15,269 nucleotides of DNA from Spirogloea muscicola (taxonomy: Eukaryota > Streptophyta > Zygnematophyceae > Spirogloeales > Spirogloeaceae). Shown here piece after piece: positions 1-10,328 of this stretch (its first letter is position 1; every line of letters begins with the position of its first letter). Location: positions 60,738-76,006 of the forward strand of contig WELB01000157.1 in NCBI GenBank assembly GCA_009602725.1, read 5' to 3'. The notes under the pieces are model-generated. The model searched no databases and was not told the DNA's origin. It worked only from the letters and a program-made list of their open reading frames with translations. The position numbers and the translations under genes were made by a program.

Positions 1-1
1 C

Positions 2-2752
2 GGGCCGGAGCGTCTGGCCGGCGGGCCCCCGCCGCAGCTGCGCGCCGCGATCGAGGACGCGCTGCCGCGCTGCCTCACGCGCTCGCGCCTCGATAGCGGC
101 GCCGTGCCGGGCCTCGGCCCGAAGATGGAAGGCAAGGTGCGCGCCCTCGTACGGGGCACGAGGCTCGGCGACGGCCATGGTCGTGGCCCTGGCGCCGAGC
201 ACCAGCGCAGCGCCGGCGTCGTCAAAATGCTCACTGGCTGGTTCCCACTCACATCGCCAGGCTTGGCGCCAGCACTGTGGCGAATTGGCAGGTCCGCGAC
301 GTCTACGACGCCGGTGAGTACATGGTCATGGTGACCACGGACCGTCAGAGCGCATTCGACCGCCTCCTCGCGTCGGTGCCGTTCAAGGGCCAGGTACTGG
401 ACAGAAAGAAATCTCTGCTTGTTGCTCGTGCACAATTATCAGGACTCATCGCCCTGCAATGTAGTCTTGGGGCTGCCTATACTTGCATTAGCGCAATCAG
501 GCAGCTCACAACGTGCCTCTGAAAGGTGTAGGTCCTCAACGAGACGAGCGCCTGGTGGTTCACCAACACGCGCAGTATCGCTGCCAACGCCTTCGTCTCG
601 GCGCCAGACCCAAATGTCACCATCGCCCGCAAGTGCTCCATGTTCCCGGTGGAGTTCGTGGGTGCGAAGAGCTTGTGCCAGGAACTGAGATTCGTGCATC
701 CGTTAGGACTTGGGACCTCAATAATACTTTCTTGAAGTTGCACTTAAGAGCTAAGCATGTAGCACTGCAACACAGCCTCTTGAAAGAATCTAAGTATTGA
801 AGCATCTTGACATCCTTCTTCAGCACTAGAACCGTAATACGTACACTTGAACCTTCTTTGGCGGTTGCTGGCCAAGAAAACCTTTTGTTCGGACTTTTTC
901 AGTGCGAGCTTTTGTGACTGGGAGTACAAGTACCTCCTTGTGGACTGTGTACAACCAGGGCATGCGTACCTACTGCGGCAACGCCCTTCCTGAAGGTTGT
1001 GTAAATTTCTAGAGCTGATACCTGATATTGATGCTATTCAGTAGTTTACTCTGCTCAGAGACCTTGATCCACCAGATTGTGTCGTTGCGCTGGCCTTGTG
1101 GAGTAGAGCGCTGCTTTTTAGGAAGTGTCAATGTTGGCAGAGTGCAGGCTTGAGAAAGAATGACCAGCTAGCTTGCAACATACTCACTCCTACGACCAAG
1201 GCTGAGGACCATGATGAGCCTGTGAATCCAGAGCAGGTGCCCATGCTGTGCTGCTTTGACTGTTGGCTCAATTGTCTTCTTGCACAAACCTGTCAGCTTG
1301 CGACATGCTTGGCGTTTGGCAGAGGGAGGCGCTGTGCACGTACAAGCAGGCACCAAGATTGGCCCTAGAGTCTTTCATGGTGCGTGCAGATAGTTGATCG
1401 AGGCCTCATGACCAAGGTGGACTTTGAAAATGTCAAGACCAAAGCACTGGCCCTGTTTCTATGTGGTCAGGTCAGCACTTCCAAACGGCAGCTGAAGGTG
1501 TCACTGGCAGCGCAACAAGCTCTTCCAAACGGCAGCTTAAATTGTCACTGACAGATGATGGCCATCTTAGCTGTCATTTGTGCAAGAGAAATGTGCGTGC
1601 CAATTCGTTTTTGCAACTTAATACAAGGGGTTGGCGTGCTTGCAGCAAGTAGCTGCTAGACATGGCCTCATTCTTGTTGACACCAAATATGAATTCGGCA
1701 AGAGCGAAGGTGGTGATATCCTGTTGGCAGATGAGGTGAGCTCTTAAACTGCTTTTTTTGGGCTAGTTTGTGTGTAAGAAAGATTGAGGTCTATGTGCTG
1801 TGAAGCTTATGTCCACTGTCACACAAACAGCAAGTGCAACTTGAGTGATCCACGAGGTACAATAAGCAATACATGCTTCTCCTATTACTTGGCCTGATCT
1901 TCTCTATCAAAATACCAATACTACTTTGCATGCAGATACATACTCCAGATTCAAGCCGTTACTGGTTAGCCGCCTCTTACAATGAGAGGCATGCCGCTGG
2001 ACTGGAGCCGCAGAGTATTGACAAGGTTTGTTATGAAGAATCTACTCAATTGAGCATAAATGCTCGTATGCTATCATTACTATGTTGTAGCCTATGATGC
2101 TTACATTGTGATGCTTGGACTGGTTGGTCGTGTCATACAGGAATTCTTACGCCTATGGTTTAAGGAGAACTGTGATCCTTATCGAGACAAGGTGTGTTTC
2201 TAGTTAGAGTTGCATTCTTGCAGCCTATATAATCAAAGGAGATGTGCTTTGCCAGACTCAAGGGCCTATTTATTGACAACCATTACGTACTGAACATACA
2301 GGCCCTACCTGATGCTCCAGCAAGTCTGGTAGCTGAAGTGTCTTGGAGGTGAGGATGTCAACTATTGTATACTCTATCACGAAGGCATCCTACAGCTTTG
2401 TGAGATCCTGCTCTTGTATCTGGCTCTGGTACCTACAAGTGACTATCCTTTAATGTGTATACAAGCTCAGGAGCTGATCATTGGTATTTGCCTGCTTGCT
2501 GGAACGGCTTCATCTCAGATACATCCTACTTTACGAATCTATCACTGGGTTACCCTTCGTGGCACCAAAATTGCAGGTAACTAAGCCTCTCATGAGGTAG
2601 CAAACCTACTGATCAGTTTAAGTAACTTGCTATGACAAACTTTTTGATACATACTGTTGTTACTCTGCTTATCTCAGGAAGATGTACATGACCGCATAGC
2701 ACGGAATGTGAATGATGCCCTCCACAATTTGAGGAGCTCTACATCATTGTAG
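2..2752 (+). CDS. PUR7: SAICAR synthase (phosphoribosylaminoimidazole-succinocarboxamide synthase), 5'-partial, 12 exons
   Basis: The enzyme ligates CAIR and aspartate with ATP to give SAICAR in de novo purine synthesis; the plant form is plastid-targeted (family knowledge). Exons read by splice sites and phase: 2-136, 292-393, 532-661, 903-995, 1148-1236, 1390-1470, 1646-1735, 1936-2025, 2141-2191, 2302-2348, 2519-2576, 2678-2752 (TAG stop). All introns are GT-AG and all phases agree, giving about 346 visible residues. Visible signatures are GKVRDVYD across the first intron, TTDRQSAFD, the first PROSITE-type signature around [14 protein letters not shown], and the second, LVDTKYEFG, followed by HTPDSSRYW. 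The plant-like C-terminal helix ends in [12 protein letters not shown]. Exon 1 is open to the window edge, so the start codon and transit peptide lie outside. The gene converges on PreP, with about 1 kb between the stop codons. Identification is secure; exon edges are inferred from consensus and homology, without transcript data. Confidence 0.95.
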
Positions 2753-3760
2753 AACTTATTGAGCACCTGCTACTAGCACTTATCCATCTCCGCAGAACAC
2801 CGCAGTCACTCATGTCAAAATCGAAGTGGTCAAATCGGTTGTGCCACTTATACTTTCTCTCCCTTACTTTGTCGCATATTTTGCCCTCCCTGTCTCTTCC
2901 TATATCCATCATCGTCTCTGCAGTAGGCAAGCCCCTCTTGCTTGTCAGAAGGTCTCATGTCTTTGTGGCCTTCAAACGGGGCCATTGACTTACATAAGTA
3001 CAGCTGCTCCTTGGTTGGGTACACATATCCACATTCCAAGAAAGCTTGCCCTGTGCTGCTTCCTTGTCAGAAACCTCTATCTAGCTATTCATCTTGCCAA
3101 GCACTTGACAAGCCAAGTGCTTCAGCCTTGATTTCCTCCAGAGACATGAGCTCTTCTTTAGATGCAACAACATCTGACGTCCAGTTGCTTCCATTGCTTT
3201 GCTCGATCCGCTTCTAGTATGGTGCTGCTCCTCTGTCCCGAAGTTGACCTCCACTGATTTTGCCGTAGGAAACTACTGGATTGACATTGCAGCGCATGTT
3301 TCTTAGTAGTCTCAGTGCTCATTTCTTTACACTGTGCCTCAAATTCACTACCTCAGGATTTTGAGAGTGAGTGTGAATGTCTTGACAAAGCACAGGTTTG
3401 TCTCAGCCATATGTTGAGGAGCTTTCTTGTAGAAGCTGCTATCCTGTCCGCTTGTGGAGTCAAGCACAGTGCCCTCCTAATCTGACAAGCATCCAGACCG
3501 CAACACCAGCAGAATAATCTGCAGTAACGAATTATACGAATTACCGGTGACGGTATGCAGTGACAAGATTATTGCGCCTCAGTAGAGATATATCTTGACG
3601 TTTTGTTTACCTGCTTGACGGCACCACAAGCCAGCAACAAATCTACTAATAATCCAACTTGTCATAACTGATGATACTAGAATGGGCTTGGCCCAATGTG
3701 GGCCGGTCGAATTTATACACAACGGTGGCTTAAGCCTTAACCTCTTTGGCAAGTCTCCCC
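2753..3760. other. Intergenic stretch between convergent SAICAR synthase and PreP genes
   Basis: This kilobase of balanced composition must contain both 3' UTRs. I find no recognisable gene, tRNA or repeat family, and no clear polyadenylation signal; the chlorophyte TGTAA motif is absent just downstream of either stop. Several short frames are open on both strands. The most exon-like is 3085-3213 on the minus strand: 43 codons bounded upstream by an AG and ending in TAG, with an acidic Leu/Glu-rich tail. It matches nothing I recognise. A short direct repeat (acgaatta twice) lies at about 3528-3543. Confidence 0.5.
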
Positions 3761-6700
3761 TCAAAGCACCACTCGCTTTGTCAAATTTAAGGAAGGCCGG
3801 TCAGCATTTGCCTTGTCAACACTATCAGCGGCAGCTACCACCACTATGGAGCCACTGTTGCGCACGACCTCCAGAGCATCCGCAAACTTGTGGAAGTCAT
3901 CAAGGCTGCACCAGCGAAGTAGGTAAGTCTCAGTTCCTCCAAGTGAGAGTACTGCACATCTCTATCACCGAGCGGAGCTCCTGAGTGTAGTGGTAAGCAT
4001 GCAAAAGAAGCACATCATTGCTGCTGCACAAACTGGGGTGATGTTGACCTTGTGGAGAGCACTTCGTGTCTACGTTGCTTCCGCTCTTCCTCGGTGATGC
4101 CCAGCATATACCGCACCATGCTGCAGTGGCACAATGAAATTTCGGTATATAAAAAGTTGAGAGGATGATCCCACCAATATCGCACTTACATCAACACAGT
4201 GCTTACTTGCATGATCGGCAAAAAGACAAGATTGACAACAATATCACTCTGAACATGCCTTCCAAGACCATTGGGTTAACAATTCATACCTGGAATAACC
4301 CTTTGCATCAGGCAGCTGATAGCTGTCAATGTCTCCAATTGTACCTACAATGGCCTTAGTGAGCGTGCTGGAGTCGAGCTCCAGGGCCCTCAAGAAATCC
4401 ACAGTGCCGTCATAGTTGTCCAACGTCTTCAGCAGGTTTGGGTCGCGATACGAGAGGTATGTGAACATCCCTGTTCAGGAGGTGCAATAACAATATGAAT
4501 ATAAAGCAAACGCCAACCTCGAATGCAAGTGCCTGTTATATAGACTGATCAATAAAGCACACAAAGGAAGTAACTGTTACAGACTGCCTCATCAAGTGGC
4601 AATTACCAGAGTGAGAGTCAAAGTCGCAGAAGCCGCCATAGGCTCCCCCGCTGACTCGGACACGGTCCCATAGCCAAGTCGTGCCCAAGTGCTTGGAGAT
4701 TACATATGAGCTTCCATGCAGCTTGTACCCAGTATCAAATAGGTTGGCAGCCTTGCCGACGTAGTTCACCTGAGAGCCACACATGCGCAAGATCAACAAA
4801 CATGACACAGCAAGTTGGCAGCTCCTGTAGCACCTTCTGTGGATGCGTAGAGGAAACATACAGTATAACATTTAGATAACTAGTCCGCTAAGTGAGGTGG
4901 GCTTCACGATGAGAAGTAGAATTCAAGAGCAGATAAAGAGCATGCCTGAGTGGGGATTATGAGCCCCTCATTGCAAACCGGTAGTACCACATTCCAGGGC
5001 TCTCCAGCAGTGTCCATGGGAGCGGCACTTGGCAATTGGTCCAAGAGGGACCCTGCGAGAGCCTCGGAGCTCGTGAGCGTCGCCTCGTCTGCGGTGAGGT
5101 TGAGAATGGCACCGTGGCGTGCCAGCACGCCCCTGCGGATGGTCTCCAGCGCCTCCACGACCTGAGGCCACTCCTGGTCAACCCGCTTCTCCAAGCTCCG
5201 TACATACTCCAAGTAGCTGCACCACCAGGAACAAATTACTGAGGTAAGAGCAGCATACCCTACTTAGTATAAGCAGCTGTTATCAGATGCAACCAAGTTA
5301 ATGGAAGATAGTCAAGGACAAGCGAACCTGAGGCCGCCCATCTGCTCTGATGCCCAGCCAGCGATGCTGTGCATGGCATCCAGGCGTGAGGCAGCGAAAC
5401 TGTGCCCGCTGCCAATCACCCTACTCTGTGCCACGCATATGATGGCAGAGCACGCCGTCACTCGTGGCGGCCAGGAGAGAAATGATTGATATAATATGAT
5501 GGTTCACTGAGGTAGCCCTAACAAGGTGGTCAAAGCGTTGATGCGACAGAGATCAGAGCAGGCAAGAAGAACGGCACCTCCATGCGAGCCTTGCTTTGGC
5601 TAACAAACTGCTTGAAACGCTGCTGATCCTCAAATCGGACCTCCATCAATAATGTGCGCATCTGTCATTGCAGTGGGAGCAAAAGGGACTGTCAGGCTCC
5701 ACTACAATTCACTTTTCTAAGCTACTGCAGAGAGGACCAAAGTGGACGAGCAGTAAGAAGCGGATGTTGCAGGGTCGAGGCTTGTATTGGGAGCGCACCA
5801 GATTGAAGAGGTCAGCAGCCTGGGCAGCCATTGCTTTGCCACGGACAATGAGGTGAGAGGATGGGTCGGCCTTGCCACGCACAGAGGAGGTCATCGGATA
5901 CACGGAGATACCCCCGGTCTTGCGACCAATCAGCTGGCTGAGCTCCACAAATGTCATGCTGTCTGTGCCCATCTCCATCAGCGACTGACTGCAGTGTTGA
6001 CCAACAAGAGAGATAACGAAACAGTCATGAAGAAAACTAGCTGAGGCACAGCCAGTACCTAAATCCCTCCTATCAGTATCTTCAGTCCACTACTCCAACA
6101 TGTCCTGGCTACACCACTGACTCGAGGACCCTCAATCTTTGAGCTTCAACTGCAATCCAGGTAACATTGCTGGCTAACAAGGGTATTGAATCAATCATTC
6201 TAATTTCCTTCTTCGTCCTGATAAGGTCACGGTAGTTGGGGGCCAACCAGAACAAGGGCACTAGAGGCAGCAGAGAGGCTGGCACGCCGCGCATGTCCAG
6301 TGCCAGCTCAGCATACAAGACATCATTGGTGAAAAGTTCGTGTCGGAGAACAACAGCTCCATCCCCCGCGTCGTGCACCTGCCAAAGCCACCTACATCTG
6401 AGCCTTCGGAGGTGCTGCGGGTGCTAAGCTGACATACTGCCACTGTGCGTGCCAACATGCGCAGTCCTGGCTCACTCATCGCTTTCCTCTGACCTCATGG
6501 GAAGGACCATCCTTCATCTATCATATGGAGTGGCTCATGAGATGCAAGCCTGAAAGAGGAAGCACGAGTCGTACGTCAATCGGGACATGTGCTGGCTCCT
6601 GAGGGATGTCCTCAAGAGACAGCGACGGCACGACGCGCAGCGCCTCTGGGTCGTCAGGCGTCTCCTGGATGCGGCGGAGCTCGTCCGTGGCGCGCTGCAG

Positions 6701-8697
6701 CTCCGCCAGGTCCTCCTCCGTCATGCTCTCCTTGACGGCCGCCAGCTGCTGCCGCTCCAGGTCCTCCTGCCGCTTACCCAGCTCCGCATCTGGTTGGAGC
6801 TTGATGGTGACGCGGTGGGGATTGTTGAGCAGGAATTGGTGGATGAGCGGCGAGAAGACCCCCTTGATGCCCTGCTCCGCCAGCCGCGCCTTGAGGTCCG
6901 CCAGCGGCTTCGCGAACCGCAGCGGCTCCAGCGGGTCACCGCCATACAGCCACTTGCCCATGGAGCGGAGCATGAGCGACAGGCCGCGCGGGAAGGAGCC
7001 GGTGTTGTTCTCGCGCAGCGAGAACTCGATTGTGTTGATGGACGCCTCCACCGCGTCATTGGAGAAGCCGTCGGCGCCCGCCAGGTCCTGGAGCGTCGCG
7101 AGGACCAGGTCCTCCACCTTGCCCGACGACTCCGCTGTGCAGCCCTTCAGGCCAATCGCGAAGCTGGGCTGGCGGAGGTCGCCCTCCAGGCCGCCGCCAA
7201 CGAGCGCCTCACCCAGGCCCGACTGCAGCAGCGCCTGACGCAACGGCGCCGCCGGCGTGCCCAGCAGCAGGTGGTCCAGGAAGCTCAGCGCCAGCTCGTG
7301 CTCCACCGTCAGCGGCTCTTCGGCGAGCAGCCAGTTCACGGACACCATGTGACCACGCCGCTCCTCGGTGTTGCTGGCGGGGGTGCCATCATCATCCTCG
7401 TCGTCCTCCTGCGGCCCAGTACCGGCAGCGTATGACTGCACAATGGCGCGAGGCTCCTTGAAGAGGAGCTGCACCGTGACCTCTGACTCAGCTGCCGCGT
7501 TGCTCTGGTCGAACTTGTCAAGGTACTCTGAAATGACAGCGAAGAGGTTGGCCATCAAAACCAGTCAGACCCTCGATACAAAGCCCTAGGCGATGTTGCC
7601 AAACTCTGACGCTAGATGCACACCTTTGCATGCTGCTTCCAGGCCATACCGCTGAGGATCTGGAGGCGGCGCGTGGGGTCGTCGTCGCCGTAGAACCAGA
7701 TGCGGGCGTTGCTAGGGTGGTAGAACTTGCGGTGGAACTCCTGGAACTGCGCAAAGGTGAGGCTGGGGATGACGGCGGGATCGCCCCCGCTGTCCACGCC
7801 GTAGGTGTTGTCAGGGAACATGGCCTGCTGGCAGTAGCGCGCCAGCATGCTGTCCGGCTGCGAGTACACGCCCTTCATCTCGTTGAACACCACTCCTGCT
7901 CCGCTGGCAAGCGGCGCGTCAGCGCCAGAGCAAGCTGAGACGGCTGGTGCACAGCCACCACTGACAGCGACCAAAGCAAGCGGCGGCGGCGGCGGCGGTG
8001 GCGGGCTTGCTGACCCTTGTAGGTGAGCTCGCGGTCGTCGCCGGCGGAGACCTCGTAGTGCCAGCCCTCCTGCTGGAACACGCGCTCGTCGGAGACGCAG
8101 CGGGGGAAGAAGACGGCGTCCAGGTACACGTCCACGAGGTTGTAGAAGTCGGCGAGGTTGGTGGACGCGACGGGGTAGCAGGTGCGGTCGGGGTACGTGA
8201 AGGCGTTGAGGAAGGTGTTGAGGGAGCCCTTCATGAGCTCCACAAACGGCTCCTTGATGGGATACTTCCGGCTGCCGCACAATACACTATGCTCCAGAAT
8301 GTGCGGGATGCCCGTCGAGTCCGTCGGCGGCGTCCGGAAGACGGCGCCAAAGACCTTGTTCTCGTCGGGCGCCGCCACAGACATCACCTCCGCGCCGGTG
8401 CGCGCGTGGCGATACAGCACGCACGCCGCGCCGTACTCGGAAACCACGTCCGACGACACCACCTCGAAGCCGAGCTCCCGCGCCGCCGCCGCGTCCGCCG
8501 CGGCCGCCGCGGCGTCCAGCTGCTGCGGCGGCGGCGNCACGCCGCGCCGTACTCGGAAACCACGTCCGACGACACCACCTCGAAGCCGAGCTCCCGCGCC
8601 GCCGCCGCGTCCGCCGCGGCCGCCGCGGCGTCCAGCTGGCGGGCGCGCCGGCGGCGGCCATGGCGGGCGGCGCGGCGGCAGTGGCGGCGGCGGCCAT
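3761..8697 (-). CDS. PREP1: Presequence protease (PreP, M16C zinc metallopeptidase), 12 exons, N-terminus disturbed
   Basis: PreP degrades cleaved targeting peptides and other short unstructured peptides in the mitochondrial matrix and chloroplast stroma (family knowledge). Exons in gene order: from an uncertain start (candidate ATG 8697-8695) to 8015, then 7895-7650, 7527-6575, 6378-6248, 5988-5799, 5661-5578, 5425-5328, 5216-4946, 4769-4607, 4470-4290, 4120-4049, 3905-3761 (TGA). All phases join. From about 8479 the product is close to 1000 residues, the normal mature size. The inverted zinc motif HILEH (8303-8289) gives two His ligands and the catalytic Glu; the third ligand is the Glu in VVFNEMKGVYS. 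Also visible are GSLNTFLNAFTYPDRT, FSLRENNTGSFPRG, the linker with QETPDDPEALR, IGRKTGGISVYP, QTQ-type PTQ/VNYVGKA and RVRVSGGAYGGF, whose Arg and Tyr contact substrate. The intron between exons 8 and 9 has a GC donor. The 101-bp duplication with an N at 8422-8638 breaks the frame of exon 1, so neither the start nor the transit peptide can be fixed. Confidence 0.94.
4770..4945 (-). other. GC-AG intron in the PreP gene
   Basis: On the minus strand exon 8 ends ...CCCACTCAG and is followed by GCATGC rather than GT; the next exon begins after CTCTCAG at 4769. Both sides are phase 0, and the join rebuilds the conserved PTQ-VNYVGKA block of PreP. No GT near the junction preserves that block. GC-AG introns are a known minor class of U2 introns, usually with an otherwise strong donor, as here (CAG before the junction). 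Confidence 0.85.
8422..8638. repeat. Exact 101-bp direct duplication flanking one N (assembly join) in PreP exon 1
   Basis: Positions 8422-8522 and 8538-8638 are identical over 101 bp. They are separated by 14 bp of GCG-rich sequence and a single N at 8537. The offset of 116 bp is not a multiple of three, so the duplication throws the PreP frame out. Both copies encode the start of the mature protein (Ala-rich stretch, then RELGFEVVSS on the minus strand). This is what two contig ends look like when joined without collapsing their overlap. A genuine tandem duplication is possible but less likely. Confidence 0.9.
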
Positions 8698-8859
8698 GGA
8701 GGGGGGGAGCTGGAGACTGGGTACACGTCACCGCTTTTCCGCGCGCTGCCCCACTGCCTGGCCCTGCAGCCGAGGTGGAGGAGTTACGTGTATTTGTGTA
8801 TTGTTTCGTGGAGGAGAAAGACGGCTCCAGTCGAGGGCGATGGCTGCGAGTGGCCAAGC

Positions 8860-8997
8860 CCAGACCAAAGATGGACAGAGTTCCGCCACACCATCGCCCG
8901 GCGCTTCCATGGGGAGCCGGTTGACTTCCCTGCAGCCGGGTCGCTGGCGCAAGTGTATCGAATGCGCCTGGCCGTCTCGCTGCAGAGGTCCATGGCC
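8860..8997 (+). mobile_element. Possible retrotransposon gag fragment (relic)
   Basis: In the plus frame around 8860-8997 a segment reads WTEFRHTIARRFHG, then SLAQVYRMR and VSLQRSM. This pattern resembles the core of the Retrotrans_gag domain: Trp-x-x-Phe, a basic helix ending in Arg-Phe, then a Leu-rich helix with Gln, then a short Val-Ser segment. No zinc knuckle, protease or reverse transcriptase follows, and the frame closes at 9135. It lies just upstream of PreP and about 1 kb from methyltransferase fragments of a kind known to ride in some retrotransposons. The call rests on pattern resemblance only. Confidence 0.3.
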
Positions 8998-9081
8998 CGG
9001 GCGCTGCACCTTCGTGCCGGCAGACAGGAAAACAAGCACAAAACTTGGCCTCTCAGGCCCTCCACCACCACTCAGTACACA

Positions 9082-9545
9082 CTCCATTCCTCACTCCCCT
9101 TCGGGCTGGCTATTCATAGCCCTCGCCCCCCTTAGTAGAGCCACTTCTTCCTGGTGCTTGCCCAAGCACCGGACAAAGGAGCACAGCCTAGACTCATGGC
9201 TGCAGTTGAATATGAGCGTCGCAACATACTTAGGACGCTCTGCTCATTCAATACTTTGGGCTGGCCAATCACAGCCGTCGCCCTCTACTGAAGAGTCTTC
9301 CTTCTTCTACAGCCCCCGTCCCCATCTTCTATCTGCGTGCTGGCCGTGCTTTAGCTGCAGCCTCTGGCTTTCGTCAAGGGGATTGCTGTCCGGCGGCTAG
9401 TCTTCCTGACTTGCGGCTACTAACCAGAGTTACTCAGTGACTAATCTACATGGTCCTTGCTTAGGCATGTCTTTCAGCGCTTTTCGGCCCCTTTGGACCT
9501 TGTCAAATATTTTCGGGCTGGATCTTCACAGCCTGCGCTGTCGTG
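9082..9545. repeat. Diverged copies of a short GGGCTGG...CAGCC hairpin motif
   Basis: Three copies lie at about 9082-9150, 9240-9310 and 9500-9545. The core is GGGCTGG, 6-8 variable bases, then TCACAGCC or TCATAGCC, followed by a pyrimidine/GC-rich tail such as TCGCCC. The first two also share a CATTC-type leader and a TTCTTC-like trailer. The GGCTG and CAGCC parts can pair as a small hairpin. Related copies recur at 10890-11035. Spacing is irregular, so this is a dispersed or decayed repeat rather than a tandem array. Nothing here is coding that I can recognise. Confidence 0.5.
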
Positions 9546-9915
9546 CCACATGATGTCGGCTGCCAGATAACGTCAATGAGTTGGATTAGCACAGACGTAG
9601 TCGACATATCAGCCCTGCACCTGACGGGCAGAGCCAAAATTTAACTTAAGTGTAGAAAGGAAGCTTGCAATATTTCGGTAGTACTTTGCATAATACAGAA
9701 CAACACATATGGAATGGTGTTTGCGAAATCTGATGTTTAGGGCACAGCTGGTGGATTTAATGTCGACAAGGCGTCGGATCTAGAACTTAATGCAAGTCAA
9801 GAGAAAATTTTCCGAGTCCAAAGAGGTCTGAAACCAATAGGTAGTATAGGTCTCCGTAACTGATAAGATAGTTTCCCGAACCGGAACAGGAGCCAAGCCC
9901 ATTCTATCAACTTCG
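9546..9915. other. AT-richer non-coding stretch, nothing recognised
   Basis: About 370 bp with stops in all frames and lower GC than the flanks. It lies between the hairpin-motif copies and the left methyltransferase pseudogene. It may be the 3' part of the same decayed element, since the minus-strand methyltransferase reading runs towards it. I see no terminal repeats, poly(A) tract or target-site duplication. Confidence 0.4.
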
Positions 9916-10328
9916 TCACAGGGGCCATATGAGCATAAGATTCAGCGGGCGAAGTTGACGGTCTATGCAGGTCTGCAACGTCTCTGCAGATGCAAGATTG
10001 TAGGTCCAATGGGCGCGTTGCCGAACTGCCAGGGAGCCCAGCTATTCAGCGTCACGAATGGTGTAAGAAGGGCCCATCACGTCGCAAACCGTGTTGAAAT
10101 CAAAGCTCGCCTTTGGATACTTCTCCAGGGCTCCACATTCTCCACGATGTATCCTAGATGCCTCGTCTGCCTCGCCTGGACTGCGTGCAGGAACTTCATA
10201 ACGGGCTTGAAAAGGGCCGTCTCTGGGTAACTGGAAGCCCTACCTACGCCAAACGGGCTAAACCCCTGACATGGGAAGCCTGCTATGACTAGGTCTACGG
10301 CAGGCAAGCAATTCAGCGCTGGGCTGAC
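9916..10328 (-). pseudogene. C5-cytosine DNA methyltransferase fragment, left copy (catalytic Cys kept, frame broken)
   Basis: On the minus strand an open stretch of about 86 codons reads from 10328 through motif IV, GFPCQGFSPFG, with the PCQ catalytic cysteine at 10274-10266, to motif VI, YIVENVEPW, with ENV at 10142-10134. A 1-nt loss just after ENVEPW, near 10125, shifts the frame. In the next frame the reading resumes with FDFNTVCDVMG and YTIRDAE, meets a TAG at 10044-10042, then continues into a motif VIII-like LAVRQRAHW and ends at TGA 9918-9916. Motif I (SAM binding), the recognition domain and motifs IX-X are not seen. It is therefore an internal piece of a Dnmt/Dcm-family enzyme and cannot be functional as it stands. 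Cytosine methyltransferases carried by retrotransposons are known in some algae and dinoflagellates; this copy may derive from one (inference). Confidence 0.85.

Noticed and set aside
3826-3933. Plus-strand frame with an orderly helix-like C-terminus ending at TAG 3931-3933
   Set aside because: It is the antisense of the last PreP exon (3905-3761 minus), whose translation matches the conserved PreP C-terminus and joins in phase.
6361-6427. Plus-strand Pro-rich reading (PKPPTSEP) near the PreP linker
   Set aside because: It is on the wrong strand and mostly inside a PreP intron; the resemblance to the PreP linker region is coincidental.
6587-7435. Plus-strand open frames of 282 and 210 codons
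   Set aside because: These are shadows of the 953-nt PreP exon on the minus strand, which carries conserved family motifs; the plus translations are low-complexity Arg/Leu/Gln or Ser.
7998-9135. Plus-strand open frames of 308 and 317 codons
   Set aside because: They run antisense through PreP exon 1 and across the N and the duplicated segment; only the 8860-8997 part was kept, as a possible gag relic.
9153-9170. Perfect 8-bp stem hairpin (GGTGCTTG, CC, CAAGCACC)
   Set aside because: An isolated small palindrome in non-coding sequence with no T-tract or partner feature; one is expected by chance in 15 kb.
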